A stretch of 22,591 bases of DNA from positions 1 through 22,591 of the forward strand of contig CADCUU010000405.1 in assembly GCA_902805995.1 (NCBI GenBank), read 5' to 3'. The position numbers and the translations under genes were made by a program. The DNA comes from an uncultured Rubellimicrobium sp. Its GTDB lineage: Bacteria > Pseudomonadota > Alphaproteobacteria > Rhodobacterales > Rhodobacteraceae. The notes beneath the pieces are model-generated. The model was not told the DNA's origin and did not search any database. It saw only the letters and a program-made list of their open reading frames with translations. Each line of letters opens with the position of its first letter. Position 1 is the stretch's first letter. Shown here piece by piece: positions 1-7,722 of the stretch.

Positions 1-3
1 GCC

Positions 4-1248
4 ATGGACCGACGCACGCGTCGATACGTCCGCATCGACGATTTCCGCAAAGCGGCCCGGCATCGGCTGCCCCGGATCTTCGCCGACTACATCGAGGGTG
101 GCGCCTTCTCGGAAACCACGCTGGCGCGCAACATCGCCGACTTCGACGGATACGCGCTTCGTCAGCGGGGGCTCTGCGAACTGGGCGAGTTGGACCTGTC
201 GACGACCTATCTTGGTCGCCGGCAATCCCTGCCATTCTTTCCTGGCCCTGTGGGTTTCCTGGGCCTCTACCGGCGAGACGGTGATCTCTTGGTCGGGCAA
301 TCAGCGCACGATCATCACGTGCCGTTCGTCCTCTCGACCTTTTCTATCCGTGGAGTGGCTTCGCTCGCGCCGCTGCTGGAAGGCACCCTTAGCTTCCAGC
401 TGTACCTCGACCGCGATCCGACGGTGAACGCCACCTATCTCGACGCCTGCCGGTCAGCCGGGGTCGAGACGATCTTCCTGACCGTGGACACCGCCATCAC
501 CTCGGTCCGGGAACGGGATGTGCGCAACGGCTTCCGCTCTGTGACCCGGCTCTCGCCCAGTCTACTGGCGCAGTTTGCCCTACGACCAGCTTGGTCGTTC
601 GACCTCCTCCGAAACGGCTTTCCGGGCGTCGAACTCGTCAAGGACCGACCTGAATTCGGGACGGGCGCGCTCGCGCAGGCCGCGGCTCTGTCGCGGCGGC
701 TTGAGAAAAACCTGACATGGGACAGCGTCAAACAACTCAGGGACCGCTGGCCAGGCCGCCTTGTCATCAAGGGCATCGCCGATCCTCGGGACGCTCTCAT
801 AGCCCGGGAGGCTGGAGTGGATGGCGTCGTCCTCTCGAACCACGGCGGACGGCAACTCGACCAAGGGCGGTCCACCATCTCTCAGGTCGTGGCGATGCGA
901 GAGGCGCTGGGCCCGAATGTCGAGCTTTTCGTCGACAGCGGCTTCCGGCGAGGGACCGACATCATCAAGGCTTTGGCCCTAGGCGCGGATGCCGTCATGC
1001 TTGGCCGGCCTTTTGCCTGGGCAGTCGCAGCAGAAGGCCGATGGGGGGTGGATCGAGCCTTCGATATCCTTTCGGATGAGATCGCGATCTCACTTCAGCT
1101 GATGGGTTTGTCTGCGGTTGAACAGCTGAAGTCCTCCAATCCCGCAGACGTGCTGGCTCCGGCAAGGCCGGAACTTGCCGTGGACCTGATTACCTTAGCA
1201 GACTCAGTATCGCCTACCGAAGAATCTCGGCCGTCCGAACAACCTTGA
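4..1248 (+). CDS. FMN-dependent alpha-hydroxy-acid dehydrogenase (LldD/glycolate oxidase family)
   Basis: Predicted FMN enzyme that oxidises an L-2-hydroxy acid to the 2-keto acid; 414 aa, a normal family length. Family active-site residues are all visible: Tyr29 in the N-terminal DYIEGG segment, Tyr134 in FQLY, Asp162 and Arg171, Lys256 in VIKGI, and the catalytic His280 with Arg283 in SNHGGRQLD. The segment DSGFRRGTD (311-319) and LGRPFAW (333-339) form the FMN phosphate site. The ATG is the first in-window codon able to start, and the following residues match the usual N-terminus (IDDFRKAARHRLPRIFADY), so the gene looks complete. Its substrate cannot be told from sequence: lactate, glycolate or a sugar-derived hydroxy acid are possible. 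It precedes a sugar-uptake locus on the same strand, separated by about 590 bp, so a role in the same pathway is inference. Confidence 0.9.
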   Translation: MDRRTRRYVRIDDFRKAARHRLPRIFADYIEGGAFSETTLARNIADFDGYALRQRGLCELGELDLSTTYLGRRQSLPFFPGPVGFLGLYRRDGDLLVGQSAHDHHVPFVLSTFSIRGVASLAPLLEGTLSFQLYLDRDPTVNATYLDACRSAGVETIFLTVDTAITSVRERDVRNGFRSVTRLSPSLLAQFALRPAWSFDLLRNGFPGVELVKDRPEFGTGALAQAAALSRRLEKNLTWDSVKQLRDRWPGRLVIKGIADPRDALIAREAGVDGVVLSNHGGRQLDQGRSTISQVVAMREALGPNVELFVDSGFRRGTDIIKALALGADAVMLGRPFAWAVAAEGRWGVDRAFDILSDEIAISLQLMGLSAVEQLKSSNPADVLAPARPELAVDLITLADSVSPTEESRPSEQP

Positions 1249-1755
1249 AGGGCTTAGTCTGGGGACCGGCCGTCCCGCTTGCCTCAGTCATGTCCCCGCG
1301 CTTCGTAGCGACCTGGTCAGGAGACCCGCCGTTGATCCCCAGCGCACCCTCCATGATCAGAGAGGAATTGATGGGCCTTCTTCTTGGCCCACGGCTTCAT
1401 GTTCATGACCCTTTTGACCCCAACCGGCGCTCGCAATGACTGGCGGCTCTTGGGCGGCATCTGCGTCTGTCTCCTGACCGCCTTTGTCGGCTTGAGCCCC
1501 GGAGTAGGCTCGGCCTGCGAGCCGTCCCGTCCCGGTCGGGTGCCGGTGGATCTCCCTTTCACTGTCTTCTCGGACGGCAGTTTCGTGGATGCCCCAGGGC
1601 ATCGAGGCTGAAGCTTGCTCCAGAGCGATCCAGATCTGCAAACGTGCCTTCTTTTACCCCGAGTTGCGTGGCGACAAGACGTCTTGGCCGGGCTGACCGT
1701 TGCAACTTCTAAGATCCTGACCGGCGTAACAGGGTGGCGTAGGAGCACGACCTGA
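1249..1755. other. Non-coding or eroded spacer upstream of the lacI remnant
   Basis: No recognisable gene is seen here. Open frames exist on both strands but are compositionally odd and match no family I know. A perfect 6-bp hairpin (TGGGCC 1372-1377, GGCCCA 1386-1391, 8-nt loop) lies 124 nt after the dehydrogenase stop; it lacks a T-tract, so it is at best a weak terminator. An ATG at 1371 behind AGAGGA (1361-1366) opens a 22-codon frame that overlaps this hairpin. The stretch could be the relic of a lost gene, given the decay seen immediately downstream. Confidence 0.4.
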
Positions 1756-1801
1756 TTGACAGGATGACTGGCGGGAGGTCAGCGTACAGGAAAGCGCTTC
1801 A
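1756..1801 (+). promoter_or_regulatory. Candidate promoter -35 and LacI-family operator
   Basis: A consensus -35 hexamer TTGACA lies at 1756-1761. A palindrome AAGCGCTT at 1792-1799 has the central CG typical of LacI/GalR-family operators and sits about 30 bp after the -35, near the expected transcription start, 41 bp before the regulator's GTG. No convincing -10 is visible at 17-bp spacing. Autorepression of the regulator-transporter operon is the natural reading, but it is inferred. Confidence 0.45.
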
Positions 1802-1840
1802 TTGGGAGCTTGGGGCGCTGCGGAACGATGAGGAGAGCCA

Positions 1841-2149
1841 GTGGCTGCCAGCTTGTTGGATGTTGCCAAAGCTGCTGGGGTTTCAACCACAAACGTATCG
1901 CGCAAATTCAATGGTTGGCCCGAGTTTCCGGAGCGGGCACGAGCCCAGATCGAGAAAGCGATCAGCCGCTTCAGTTATGGCTGCGCCTCTTTGCTCCAGA
2001 CACTACTGCCATTCGCCAGCCGGTGCGTGAACTCGGGGCAGGCGCCTTTGCCCATCTGCCCAAGCCTGGCTGGTTTTCCGAGGGTGCTCAATGCCTCCGA
2101 AAATCTCCTTCCCGTGACACTGGTTCAGCGCGGATCCGTTGCTCCGCCG
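1841..2149 (+). pseudogene. LacI-family transcriptional regulator, internally deleted remnant
   Basis: The GTG at 1841 follows AGGAG (1831-1835). The first 47 codons encode a standard LacI DNA-binding head: helix-turn-helix LLDVAKAAGVSTTNVSR then the hinge-side ERARAQIEKAISRFSY. The ligand-binding domain is almost entirely missing. After about 1985 the sequence jumps to the extreme C-terminus: TAIRQPVRELGAGAF in another frame (about 1996-2058), then LPVTLVQRGSVAPP back in the first frame (ending 2149). Both are hallmark end segments of LacI proteins. An intact member has about 340 residues, so roughly 220-250 codons are deleted and one further frame change is present. In the HTH frame there is no stop before the next gene, so the head is fused in frame to the binding protein. 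Loss of sugar-responsive repression is inferred. Confidence 0.8.
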
Positions 2150-2191
2150 ACCAGACAAACAGCCTGCAACGGACAACAGAGAGGACAACCC

Positions 2192-3135
2192 GTGAGAACT
2201 CAATCCGTTCGCCGCCTCGTGAGTCTGCTGGGGACCGTGGCACTCCTGACTGCCGGGCCGGCTTGGGCACAAGAAGATGGCAAGACCTTCGCCCTGGTGC
2301 AGATCAACCAGCAGGCGCTGTTCTTCAACCAGATGAATGAGGGCGCCCAAGCCGCCGCCGACGCAGCCGGCGTCGAGTTGGTGATCTTCAATGCCAACAA
2401 CGATCCCGCCGCGCAGAACAGCGCTATCGAGACCTACATCCAGCAGGGCGTGGATGGCCTGGCTGTTGTGGCGATCGACGTGAACGGCATCATGCCCGCT
2501 GTCGAGCAGGCGGCCGCGGCCGGCATTCCCGTGGTGGCCATCGACGCGATCCTGCCTGGGGAGGGGCCGCATCAGGCGCAGGTCGGCGTCGACAACGCTG
2601 CGGCGGGCGCGGAACTGGGTCAGGTTTCGTCGACTGGGCTGCGGCTAACGGTGGCGCCAAAGTCGGCATTGTCGGCGCGCTCAACTCCTTCATCCAGAAC
2701 GTCCGCCTGGAGGGATTCACTGGTGTTCTGGAGGGTGTCGAGGGCATCACCATGGCTGACACCGTAGACGGCCAGAACGTTCAGGATGTCGCGCTTTCCG
2801 CGGCCGAGAACCTGATGACCGCGAACCCTGACATGACGGCGATCTACGCCACCGGCGAGCCTGCGCTCCTCGGTGCTGTCGCTGCGGTGGAAAGTCAGGG
2901 CCGCCAAGCCGACGTCAAGGTCTTCGGCTGGGATCTCACCGCCTCGGCCGTCGCCGGGATCGATGCAGGTTATGTGGAAGCAGTCATCCAGCAGGACCCC
3001 GCCGGCATGGGGCGGGCGGCCGTCGAGGCGCTGGTGACGTTGTCGGATGGCGGCACAGTGGAGCGCAACATCCCCGTCCCCGTGACAATCGTGACCTCGG
3101 AGAACGTGGACGACTTCCGGTCGATGTTCGAATGA
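2192..3135 (+). pseudogene. Sugar ABC transporter periplasmic binding protein (RbsB/FrcB-like), frameshifted
   Basis: Binding protein of a CUT2-type sugar importer. The GTG at 2192 has GAGAGG at 2179-2184 and begins a clear Sec signal peptide (RRLVSLLGTVALLTAGPAWA, cleavage expected before QED). The first part is an intact periplasmic-binding fold (QINQQALFFNQMNEGAQAAA, then NANNDPAAQNSAIETYIQQG, then VVAIDAILPG). Around 2624-2630 the reading frame changes: reading GAELGQ then, one base short, VDWAAANGGAKVGIVGALNS continues to the end (SENVDDFRSMFE). One lost base in the GTTTCG tract restores the family sequence. The stop overlaps the ATPase start (ATGA). A sequencing error cannot be excluded; if real, uptake through this protein is lost. 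Confidence 0.85.
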
Positions 3136-3941
3136 GTCCTCCGGGCCAACCCTTTGAGGCGGCCCAACCGGCGGGAGGGGGCGCGCCCCTCCCGTCCGGC
3201 ATCGAGCCGACCCAGCCCTTGGTGTCGCTCTCCGGCATCCAGTTGAGTTTCGGCTCCCACCAGGCACTCAGGGGCGTTGATCTTGACATCCTTCCTGGTG
3301 AATGCCTGGGCCTGATCGGTGACAACGCCGCCGGCAAGTCGACGCTCAGCAAGGTCATTTCGGGAACCTACATTCCCGACGGCGGTACGATCACCGTCGA
3401 AGGCACACCTGTCCGCTTCGCCGGACCCGCCGACGCGCGGGCTCGTCGGATCGAGATGGTCTTTCAGGACCTGAGCCTTTGCGACCACGTGGATGTCATT
3501 GGGAACCTGTTTCTCGGGCGCGAGCTCACAAAGGGGATCTTCCTCGACCAGAAGCGAATGCTGGAGGAGGGCCGGCGGATGCTCGATGCGCTCGAGATCC
3601 GCATCCCGCGCCTGACTGCCAAGGTGGAGAAGCTCTCGGGCGGGCAGCGGCAGGCCATTGCCATCGCGCGGGCGGCGAGCTTCAACCCGAAGGTCCTCAT
3701 TATGGACGAGCCTACCTCCGCGCTTGCCGTGGCCGAGGTCGAGGCCGTGCTGTCTCTCATTAACCGTGTCAAGGCGCGCGGGGTAGGCGTCGTTCTCATC
3801 ACGCACCGGCTTCAGGATCTGTTCCGCGTCTGCGACCGCATCGCCGTCATGTACGAGGGCACCAAAGTCGCCGAGCGGCGGATCGGCGAGACAAACCTCG
3901 AAGAGCTCGTGAGTCTGATCACCGGGGGGAAGGCGCACTGA
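3132..3941 (+). CDS. Sugar ABC transporter ATP-binding protein (single-domain, FrcA-like)
   Basis: Cytoplasmic ATPase of the sugar importer, 269 aa with one ABC domain, like FrcA rather than the two-domain RbsA. Walker A is GDNAAGKST (63-71), with Ala where GDNGAGKST is usual, still fitting GxxxxGK[ST]. The Q-loop is FQD (111-113), the signature LSGGQRQ (168-174), Walker B VLIMDEP (188-194) and the H-loop His225. The first 25 or so residues are Pro/Gly-rich and probably a disordered extension; a later start is possible but the ATG at 3132 overlaps the binding-protein stop as ATGA, typical of translational coupling. Its own stop overlaps the permease ATG as TGATG. The gene itself is undamaged. 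Confidence 0.92.
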   Translation: MSPPGQPFEAAQPAGGGAPLPSGIEPTQPLVSLSGIQLSFGSHQALRGVDLDILPGECLGLIGDNAAGKSTLSKVISGTYIPDGGTITVEGTPVRFAGPADARARRIEMVFQDLSLCDHVDVIGNLFLGRELTKGIFLDQKRMLEEGRRMLDALEIRIPRLTAKVEKLSGGQRQAIAIARAASFNPKVLIMDEPTSALAVAEVEAVLSLINRVKARGVGVVLITHRLQDLFRVCDRIAVMYEGTKVAERRIGETNLEELVSLITGGKAH

Positions 3942-4942
3942 TGGCCCCCTATACCTAGCGGGCCCAGGGCTCCGCTCTTGCCGACTTCGTGGGGGAGCAC
4001 GCTCAAGTCCTGTCGATCGCGTTGTTCCTGCTAGTCTGCATTGTCATCTTCGGGGTGGGCACCGACGCTTTCCTGAGCGCCGGCAACATTCTGAACATCG
4101 TGCGGCAGGCCGCTCCAATCCTGATCGTAGCCGTGGCGATGACCTTGGTGATCACGACCGGGGGCATCGACCTTTCGGTGGGATCTACCCTCGCTCTGGT
4201 CAACGCCTTAGCGGCGATCCTGATGGCCCAAGGCGTGGGATGGCCTGTGGCGGTCCTTCTGATGGTCGTCGCGGGCGGGCTCATCGGCCTGGCTCAGGGC
4301 TGGTTCATCGCCTACCAGGGCATTCCCGCCTTCATCGTGACCCTGGCGGGTCTCTCTATCCTGCGCGGCTACGCGCTCTACCTGACCGAGGGCTACTCCA
4401 TTCCCATTGTGGATGTGCCCGGGTTCTTCTGGCTGGGACGGGGGACCTTGGCTGGGCTTCCAGCGCCCGCGCTGATCGCATTGCTCGTGGCCGTTCTTGG
4501 CTTCGTCGTGATGCTGCGCACCCGGTACGGGCGGCAGGTCATAGCAGTAGGTTCCAATCTGGAAGCTGCCCGACGTGTCGGCATGCCTGCGCGCTGGATC
4601 GTAACCTCTGTGTATGTGGTTTCCGGGGTGGCGAGCGCCATCGCCGGTCTTCTGATCGCCGCCCGGCTTGGCTCGGGCTCCTCCAATGCTGCCGTGGGCT
4701 TCGAACTCCAGGTGATCGCAGCCGTCGTGCTCGGCGGGACCTCCCTGATGGGAGGCAAGTCGAGCGTCGTTGGCACTGTCCTCGGCACCATGACCATCGC
4801 CGTAATCGGTAACGGGCTCATCCTCATGCACATCTCCCCGTTCTTCACCCAGATCGTGACGGGCACCATCATCCTGATCGCCATCTGGATGAACACGAAG
4901 CTCTTCAGTGCGCGGCTGCGACTGCCGCGAGCGGGGTCCTGA
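3941..4942 (+). pseudogene. Sugar ABC transporter permease (FrcC/RbsC-like) with amber codon 6
   Basis: Inner-membrane permease of the importer. Hydrophobic segments run through the whole protein, with the family hallmark ITTGGIDLSVGS, the cytoplasmic EAARRVGM coupling loop and VVLGGTSLMGG near the C-terminus. The native start is most likely the ATG at 3941, because it overlaps the ATPase stop (TGATG) and the next codons (RAQGSALADFVGEHAQ) resemble the N-terminus of FrcC-like permeases. However codon 6 is TAG (3956-3958). Downstream the frame is open to 4942. The only nearby restart is GTG at 3989, giving 317 aa, which has no Shine-Dalgarno sequence but would still include all membrane segments. 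The product may therefore be absent, reduced or N-terminally trimmed. The next gene starts 2 nt after the stop. Confidence 0.8.
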
Positions 4943-4944
4943 GC

Positions 4945-6012
4945 ATGGCCTCCGAACTCTCGCCCGCGCATGTCCGCTCGGGGCTCGTGATGACAGTGGA
5001 CGGGCCGATCCCCTCGGCCGACCTCGGCATCACCCTTATGCACGAGCATCTTCAGAACGACTGCCGCTGCTGGTGGAACGCGCCCAAGGAGCCGGAGCGG
5101 CAGTATCTCGCAGACGGCCCCGTCCGCATGGAGATCCTGTCGGAACTCCGACAGGATCCCTTCGTCAACCGGCACAACATCGCCTTGGACGAACTCGACC
5201 TGGCCATCAAGGAAGCCGCAGCTTTCGCGCAGGTCGGGGGGCGCACGATTGTCGACCCGACCTGCCGCGGGATCGGCCGCGATCCAGTCAAACTGCGTGC
5301 CATTGCCAGAGGAGCCAAGCTCAACGTCGTGATGGGAGCCGGCTACTACCTCCACACGTCGTTCCCGGCGGGCCTCGAAGAGCTCTCGGCTGACGACATT
5401 GCCGACCAGATCGTGCACGAGGCTCTGGAGGGGGTTGACGGGACCGATGCGAAGATCGGCCTCATCGGCGAGATCGGCGTGTCCTCGGACTTCACCGAAG
5501 GTGAGGAACGGTCTCTCCGGGGAGGCGTGCGGGCGATGGTGCGGACGCAGCTTCCACTTATGGTTCACCTTCCCGGATGGTTCCGCCTCGCTCACCGCGT
5601 GCTCAACATCGTGGAGGAAGAGGGTGGCGATCTCCGTCAGACTGTCCTCTGCCACATGAACCCGTCGCATGCCGACCGCGAGTACCAGCACAGCTTGGCG
5701 CGGAGAGGTGCCTTTCTCGAGTTCGACATGATTGGCATGGACTATTTCTATGCTGACCAGCAGGTGCAGTGTCCGAGCGACGACGAGGTGGCCGTGGCCA
5801 TCATGGGTCTTGCCGAGGCCGGCTACCTGGATCGGGTGCTCCTGTCCCAGGACGTCTTCATTAAGATGATGCTGACCCGCTACGGTGGGAATGGCTACGC
5901 CTTCGTTGTGCGGCACTTCCTGCCAAGGCTGCGACGGCATGGCATGGACGAGGCGTCACTTGAGACCTTGATGGTGACGAACCCCCGTCGGGTTTTTGAC
6001 GCCACCTTTTGA
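4945..6012 (+). CDS. Phosphotriesterase-family metal-dependent hydrolase
   Basis: Amidohydrolase-superfamily TIM-barrel hydrolase of the PTE-related (Php) group, 355 aa, cytoplasmic. The metal ligands are visible in order: HEH (His33, His35) at the end of strand 1, Glu176 in GEIG taking the place of the carboxylated lysine of true phosphotriesterase, His208 in MVHLPG, His237 in LCHMNP and Asp303 in LSQDVF. Glutamate at the bridging site is characteristic of the PTE-homology subgroup, many of whose members act as lactonases or esterases, so organophosphate cleavage should not be assumed. It starts 2 nt after the permease stop and is probably cotranscribed. A role in hydrolysing a lactone or ester made from the imported sugar is inference. 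Confidence 0.88.
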   Translation: MASELSPAHVRSGLVMTVDGPIPSADLGITLMHEHLQNDCRCWWNAPKEPERQYLADGPVRMEILSELRQDPFVNRHNIALDELDLAIKEAAAFAQVGGRTIVDPTCRGIGRDPVKLRAIARGAKLNVVMGAGYYLHTSFPAGLEELSADDIADQIVHEALEGVDGTDAKIGLIGEIGVSSDFTEGEERSLRGGVRAMVRTQLPLMVHLPGWFRLAHRVLNIVEEEGGDLRQTVLCHMNPSHADREYQHSLARRGAFLEFDMIGMDYFYADQQVQCPSDDEVAVAIMGLAEAGYLDRVLLSQDVFIKMMLTRYGGNGYAFVVRHFLPRLRRHGMDEASLETLMVTNPRRVFDATF

Positions 6013-6032
6013 CGATCAACGAGAGGAACGAC

Positions 6033-6800
6033 ATGACCACCAAGGTTCTGCTGGTGGGCGAGAGCTGGGTGAGCTCCGCCACGCATTACAAGGGCTTTGA
6101 CCAGTTCGGCAGCGTCACCTTCCATCTAGGGGCCGAGCCTTTGGTGAAGGCTCTAAAGGGCAGCGAGTTCGAGCTGACTTACATGACCGCCCATGAGGCT
6201 GCCGAGGGGTTCCCCTTCGACATGGCGGGGCTTGAGGCCTACGACGTCATTATCCTGTCGGACATCGGCTCAAACACGTTCCTGCTCCCTCCTGCGGTCT
6301 GGCTTCGGTCCGAGACGGTCCCAAACCGGCTCCGGCTGCTCAAGGCCTGGGTGGAGAAGGGGGGCGGGCTTCTCATGTGCGGCGGATACTTCTCTTTCCA
6401 GGGAATCGACGGCCGGGCCCGCTGGCGCCGGACGCCCGTTGAGGACGTGCTGCCAGTCAAGTGCCTGCCCTGGGACGACCGCGTCGAGATGTGCGAGGGG
6501 GCGACACCTGAGGTGCTCCAGCCCGATCATCCGGTGCTGAAGGGCATGAACGGAACCTGGCCATTCATTCTCGGAGTCAATGAGGTGGAGCTGCGCGACG
6601 GCGCTGAGGTGCTCGCCCGCGTGCCGGAGGAGCAGGGCGGTCATCCCCTTCTTGTGCTGGGTCAGCATGGTCAGGGGCGCACTGCGGCATGGACCTCGGA
6701 CATCGGCCCACACTGGCTGTCGCCAGCCTTTTGCGCTTGGGAAGGCTATGGCCAGCTCTGGAAGAACCTCCTGGGCTGGCTTGCAGAGGCACGCGACTGA
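6033..6800 (+). CDS. DUF1355 (GATase1-like) cytoplasmic protein
   Basis: A 255-aa protein with the class I glutamine-amidotransferase-like fold named DUF1355 or putative glutamine amidotransferase. Diagnostic stretches are KVLLVGESWVSS (4-15), the strand YDVIILSDIGSNT (70-82), GGGLLMCGGYFSFQG (110-124), the DHPVLKGM segment and SDIGPHW (222-228). Cys116 falls at the elbow where amidotransferases keep their nucleophile, but I recall relatives with other residues there, so catalysis is uncertain. The ATG at 6033 is preferred because GAGAGG lies at 6021-6026. It follows the phosphotriesterase by 20 nt in the same direction and ends 8 nt from a convergent kinase. Its reaction is unknown to me; ThuA-like sugar-modifying enzymes of a similar fold make a sugar role plausible. 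Confidence 0.82.
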   Translation: MTTKVLLVGESWVSSATHYKGFDQFGSVTFHLGAEPLVKALKGSEFELTYMTAHEAAEGFPFDMAGLEAYDVIILSDIGSNTFLLPPAVWLRSETVPNRLRLLKAWVEKGGGLLMCGGYFSFQGIDGRARWRRTPVEDVLPVKCLPWDDRVEMCEGATPEVLQPDHPVLKGMNGTWPFILGVNEVELRDGAEVLARVPEEQGGHPLLVLGQHGQGRTAAWTSDIGPHWLSPAFCAWEGYGQLWKNLLGWLAEARD

Positions 6801-6808
6801 CGCGTGGC

Positions 6809-7690
6809 TCAAGGCTCCGATAGAATGTCCTTGAGCTCGACGCTGGTTGGGAAGGCCTGAACCGTGCCTGGCCGGCTCACCGTCAGCGCCGCCGCCCGCG
6901 TTCCATGGCGCAATGACAACTCGTCCAGGGCTGTGCTACGCCGCGCCGCCGAAGCCAAAGCGGTTGCCATGAAGCTGTCGCCGGCGCCGGTCGGATCCAT
7001 GACAGGACAAGGACGGGTGGGCACCCGCTGCTCGCCGGATCCCTCCAGGAGCACGGCGCCATCAGGTCCCAGCGTCATGACCACCGATCTTACGCCGGCG
7101 GAGAGCAGGGCGGCCGCACCGCCGAGGGCCTCGGCTTCGCCTCGGTTGGCGAACACGACATCCACCAGCGGCCAGAGGGCTGCAAGGAACGGCCGCAGGG
7201 GAGAAGGATTCAGGGCAGTGAGGAGGCCTCGCCGCCGCCCTTCCGCCAGCACGGCAACCGTTGTCTCTGCGGTGAGATTGCCTTGCAACACCAGAAGGTC
7301 ACCCGCTCGTGCATCGGCAAGGCCGCCTAACGCCTGCGCGGGTGTCAACGCGGTTGCCGCCGCGTTGGTTGTGATGACGCAATTATCGCCCCCCTCGACT
7401 GCAAGGATGATAGAGAAGTCGCTGGCTACATGTGGCACCACGGTCAGCTCGGCTCTGAGTGGCTCAGCAGCCAGGCGTCCTCGGATCTCAGCCCCGCGGG
7501 CGTCCTCACCGATAGCGGTAATCAGCGTGCAGTCGAGCCCGGCGCGGCCCAACACGATGGCCTGGTTCGCACCCTTGCCGCCCAGGTCGCGCGACAGCTC
7601 CTGCCCCAAGATCGAGGCCCCCGGAGTGGGCAGCTCAGCCACACGAATGGTCTCATCAAGGGCGATGTTGCCGACCACGAAAGCTCGCAT
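6809..7690 (-). CDS. PfkB-family carbohydrate kinase (ribokinase-like)
   Basis: Cytoplasmic ATP-dependent sugar kinase, 293 aa. PfkB signature 1 is GGKGANQA (37-44) and signature 2 is DPTGAGDSF (232-240), with catalytic base Asp238. The N-terminal VVGNIALDE and the NRGEAEAL segment (182-189) are ribokinase-like, so ribose or another pentose, or a nucleoside, is the likely substrate class. The ATG at 7690 is chosen because the family begins exactly there (MRAFVVGNIA); earlier codons would overlap the divergent gene. It is transcribed against the transporter operon, tail to tail with the DUF1355 gene, and head to head with the BtpA-family gene across only 32 nt. It probably phosphorylates the imported sugar or a breakdown product. 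Confidence 0.9.
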   Translation of the reverse strand: MRAFVVGNIALDETIRVAELPTPGASILGQELSRDLGGKGANQAIVLGRAGLDCTLITAIGEDARGAEIRGRLAAEPLRAELTVVPHVASDFSIILAVEGGDNCVITTNAAATALTPAQALGGLADARAGDLLVLQGNLTAETTVAVLAEGRRRGLLTALNPSPLRPFLAALWPLVDVVFANRGEAEALGGAAALLSAGVRSVVMTLGPDGAVLLEGSGEQRVPTRPCPVMDPTGAGDSFMATALASAARRSTALDELSLRHGTRAAALTVSRPGTVQAFPTSVELKDILSEP

Positions 7691-7722
7691 GCACAGCTCG
7701 TTCTTCACTGACAGGATTGAAA

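Noticed and set aside
1317..1748. Minus-strand open frames upstream of lacI, possibly transposase relics
   Set aside because: They are rich in basic residues but show no DDE motif, no inverted repeats and no recognisable family.
2620..2640. Programmed ribosomal frameshifting in the binding-protein gene
   Set aside because: There is no classical slippery heptamer, and no biological precedent in this family; a one-base loss is simpler.
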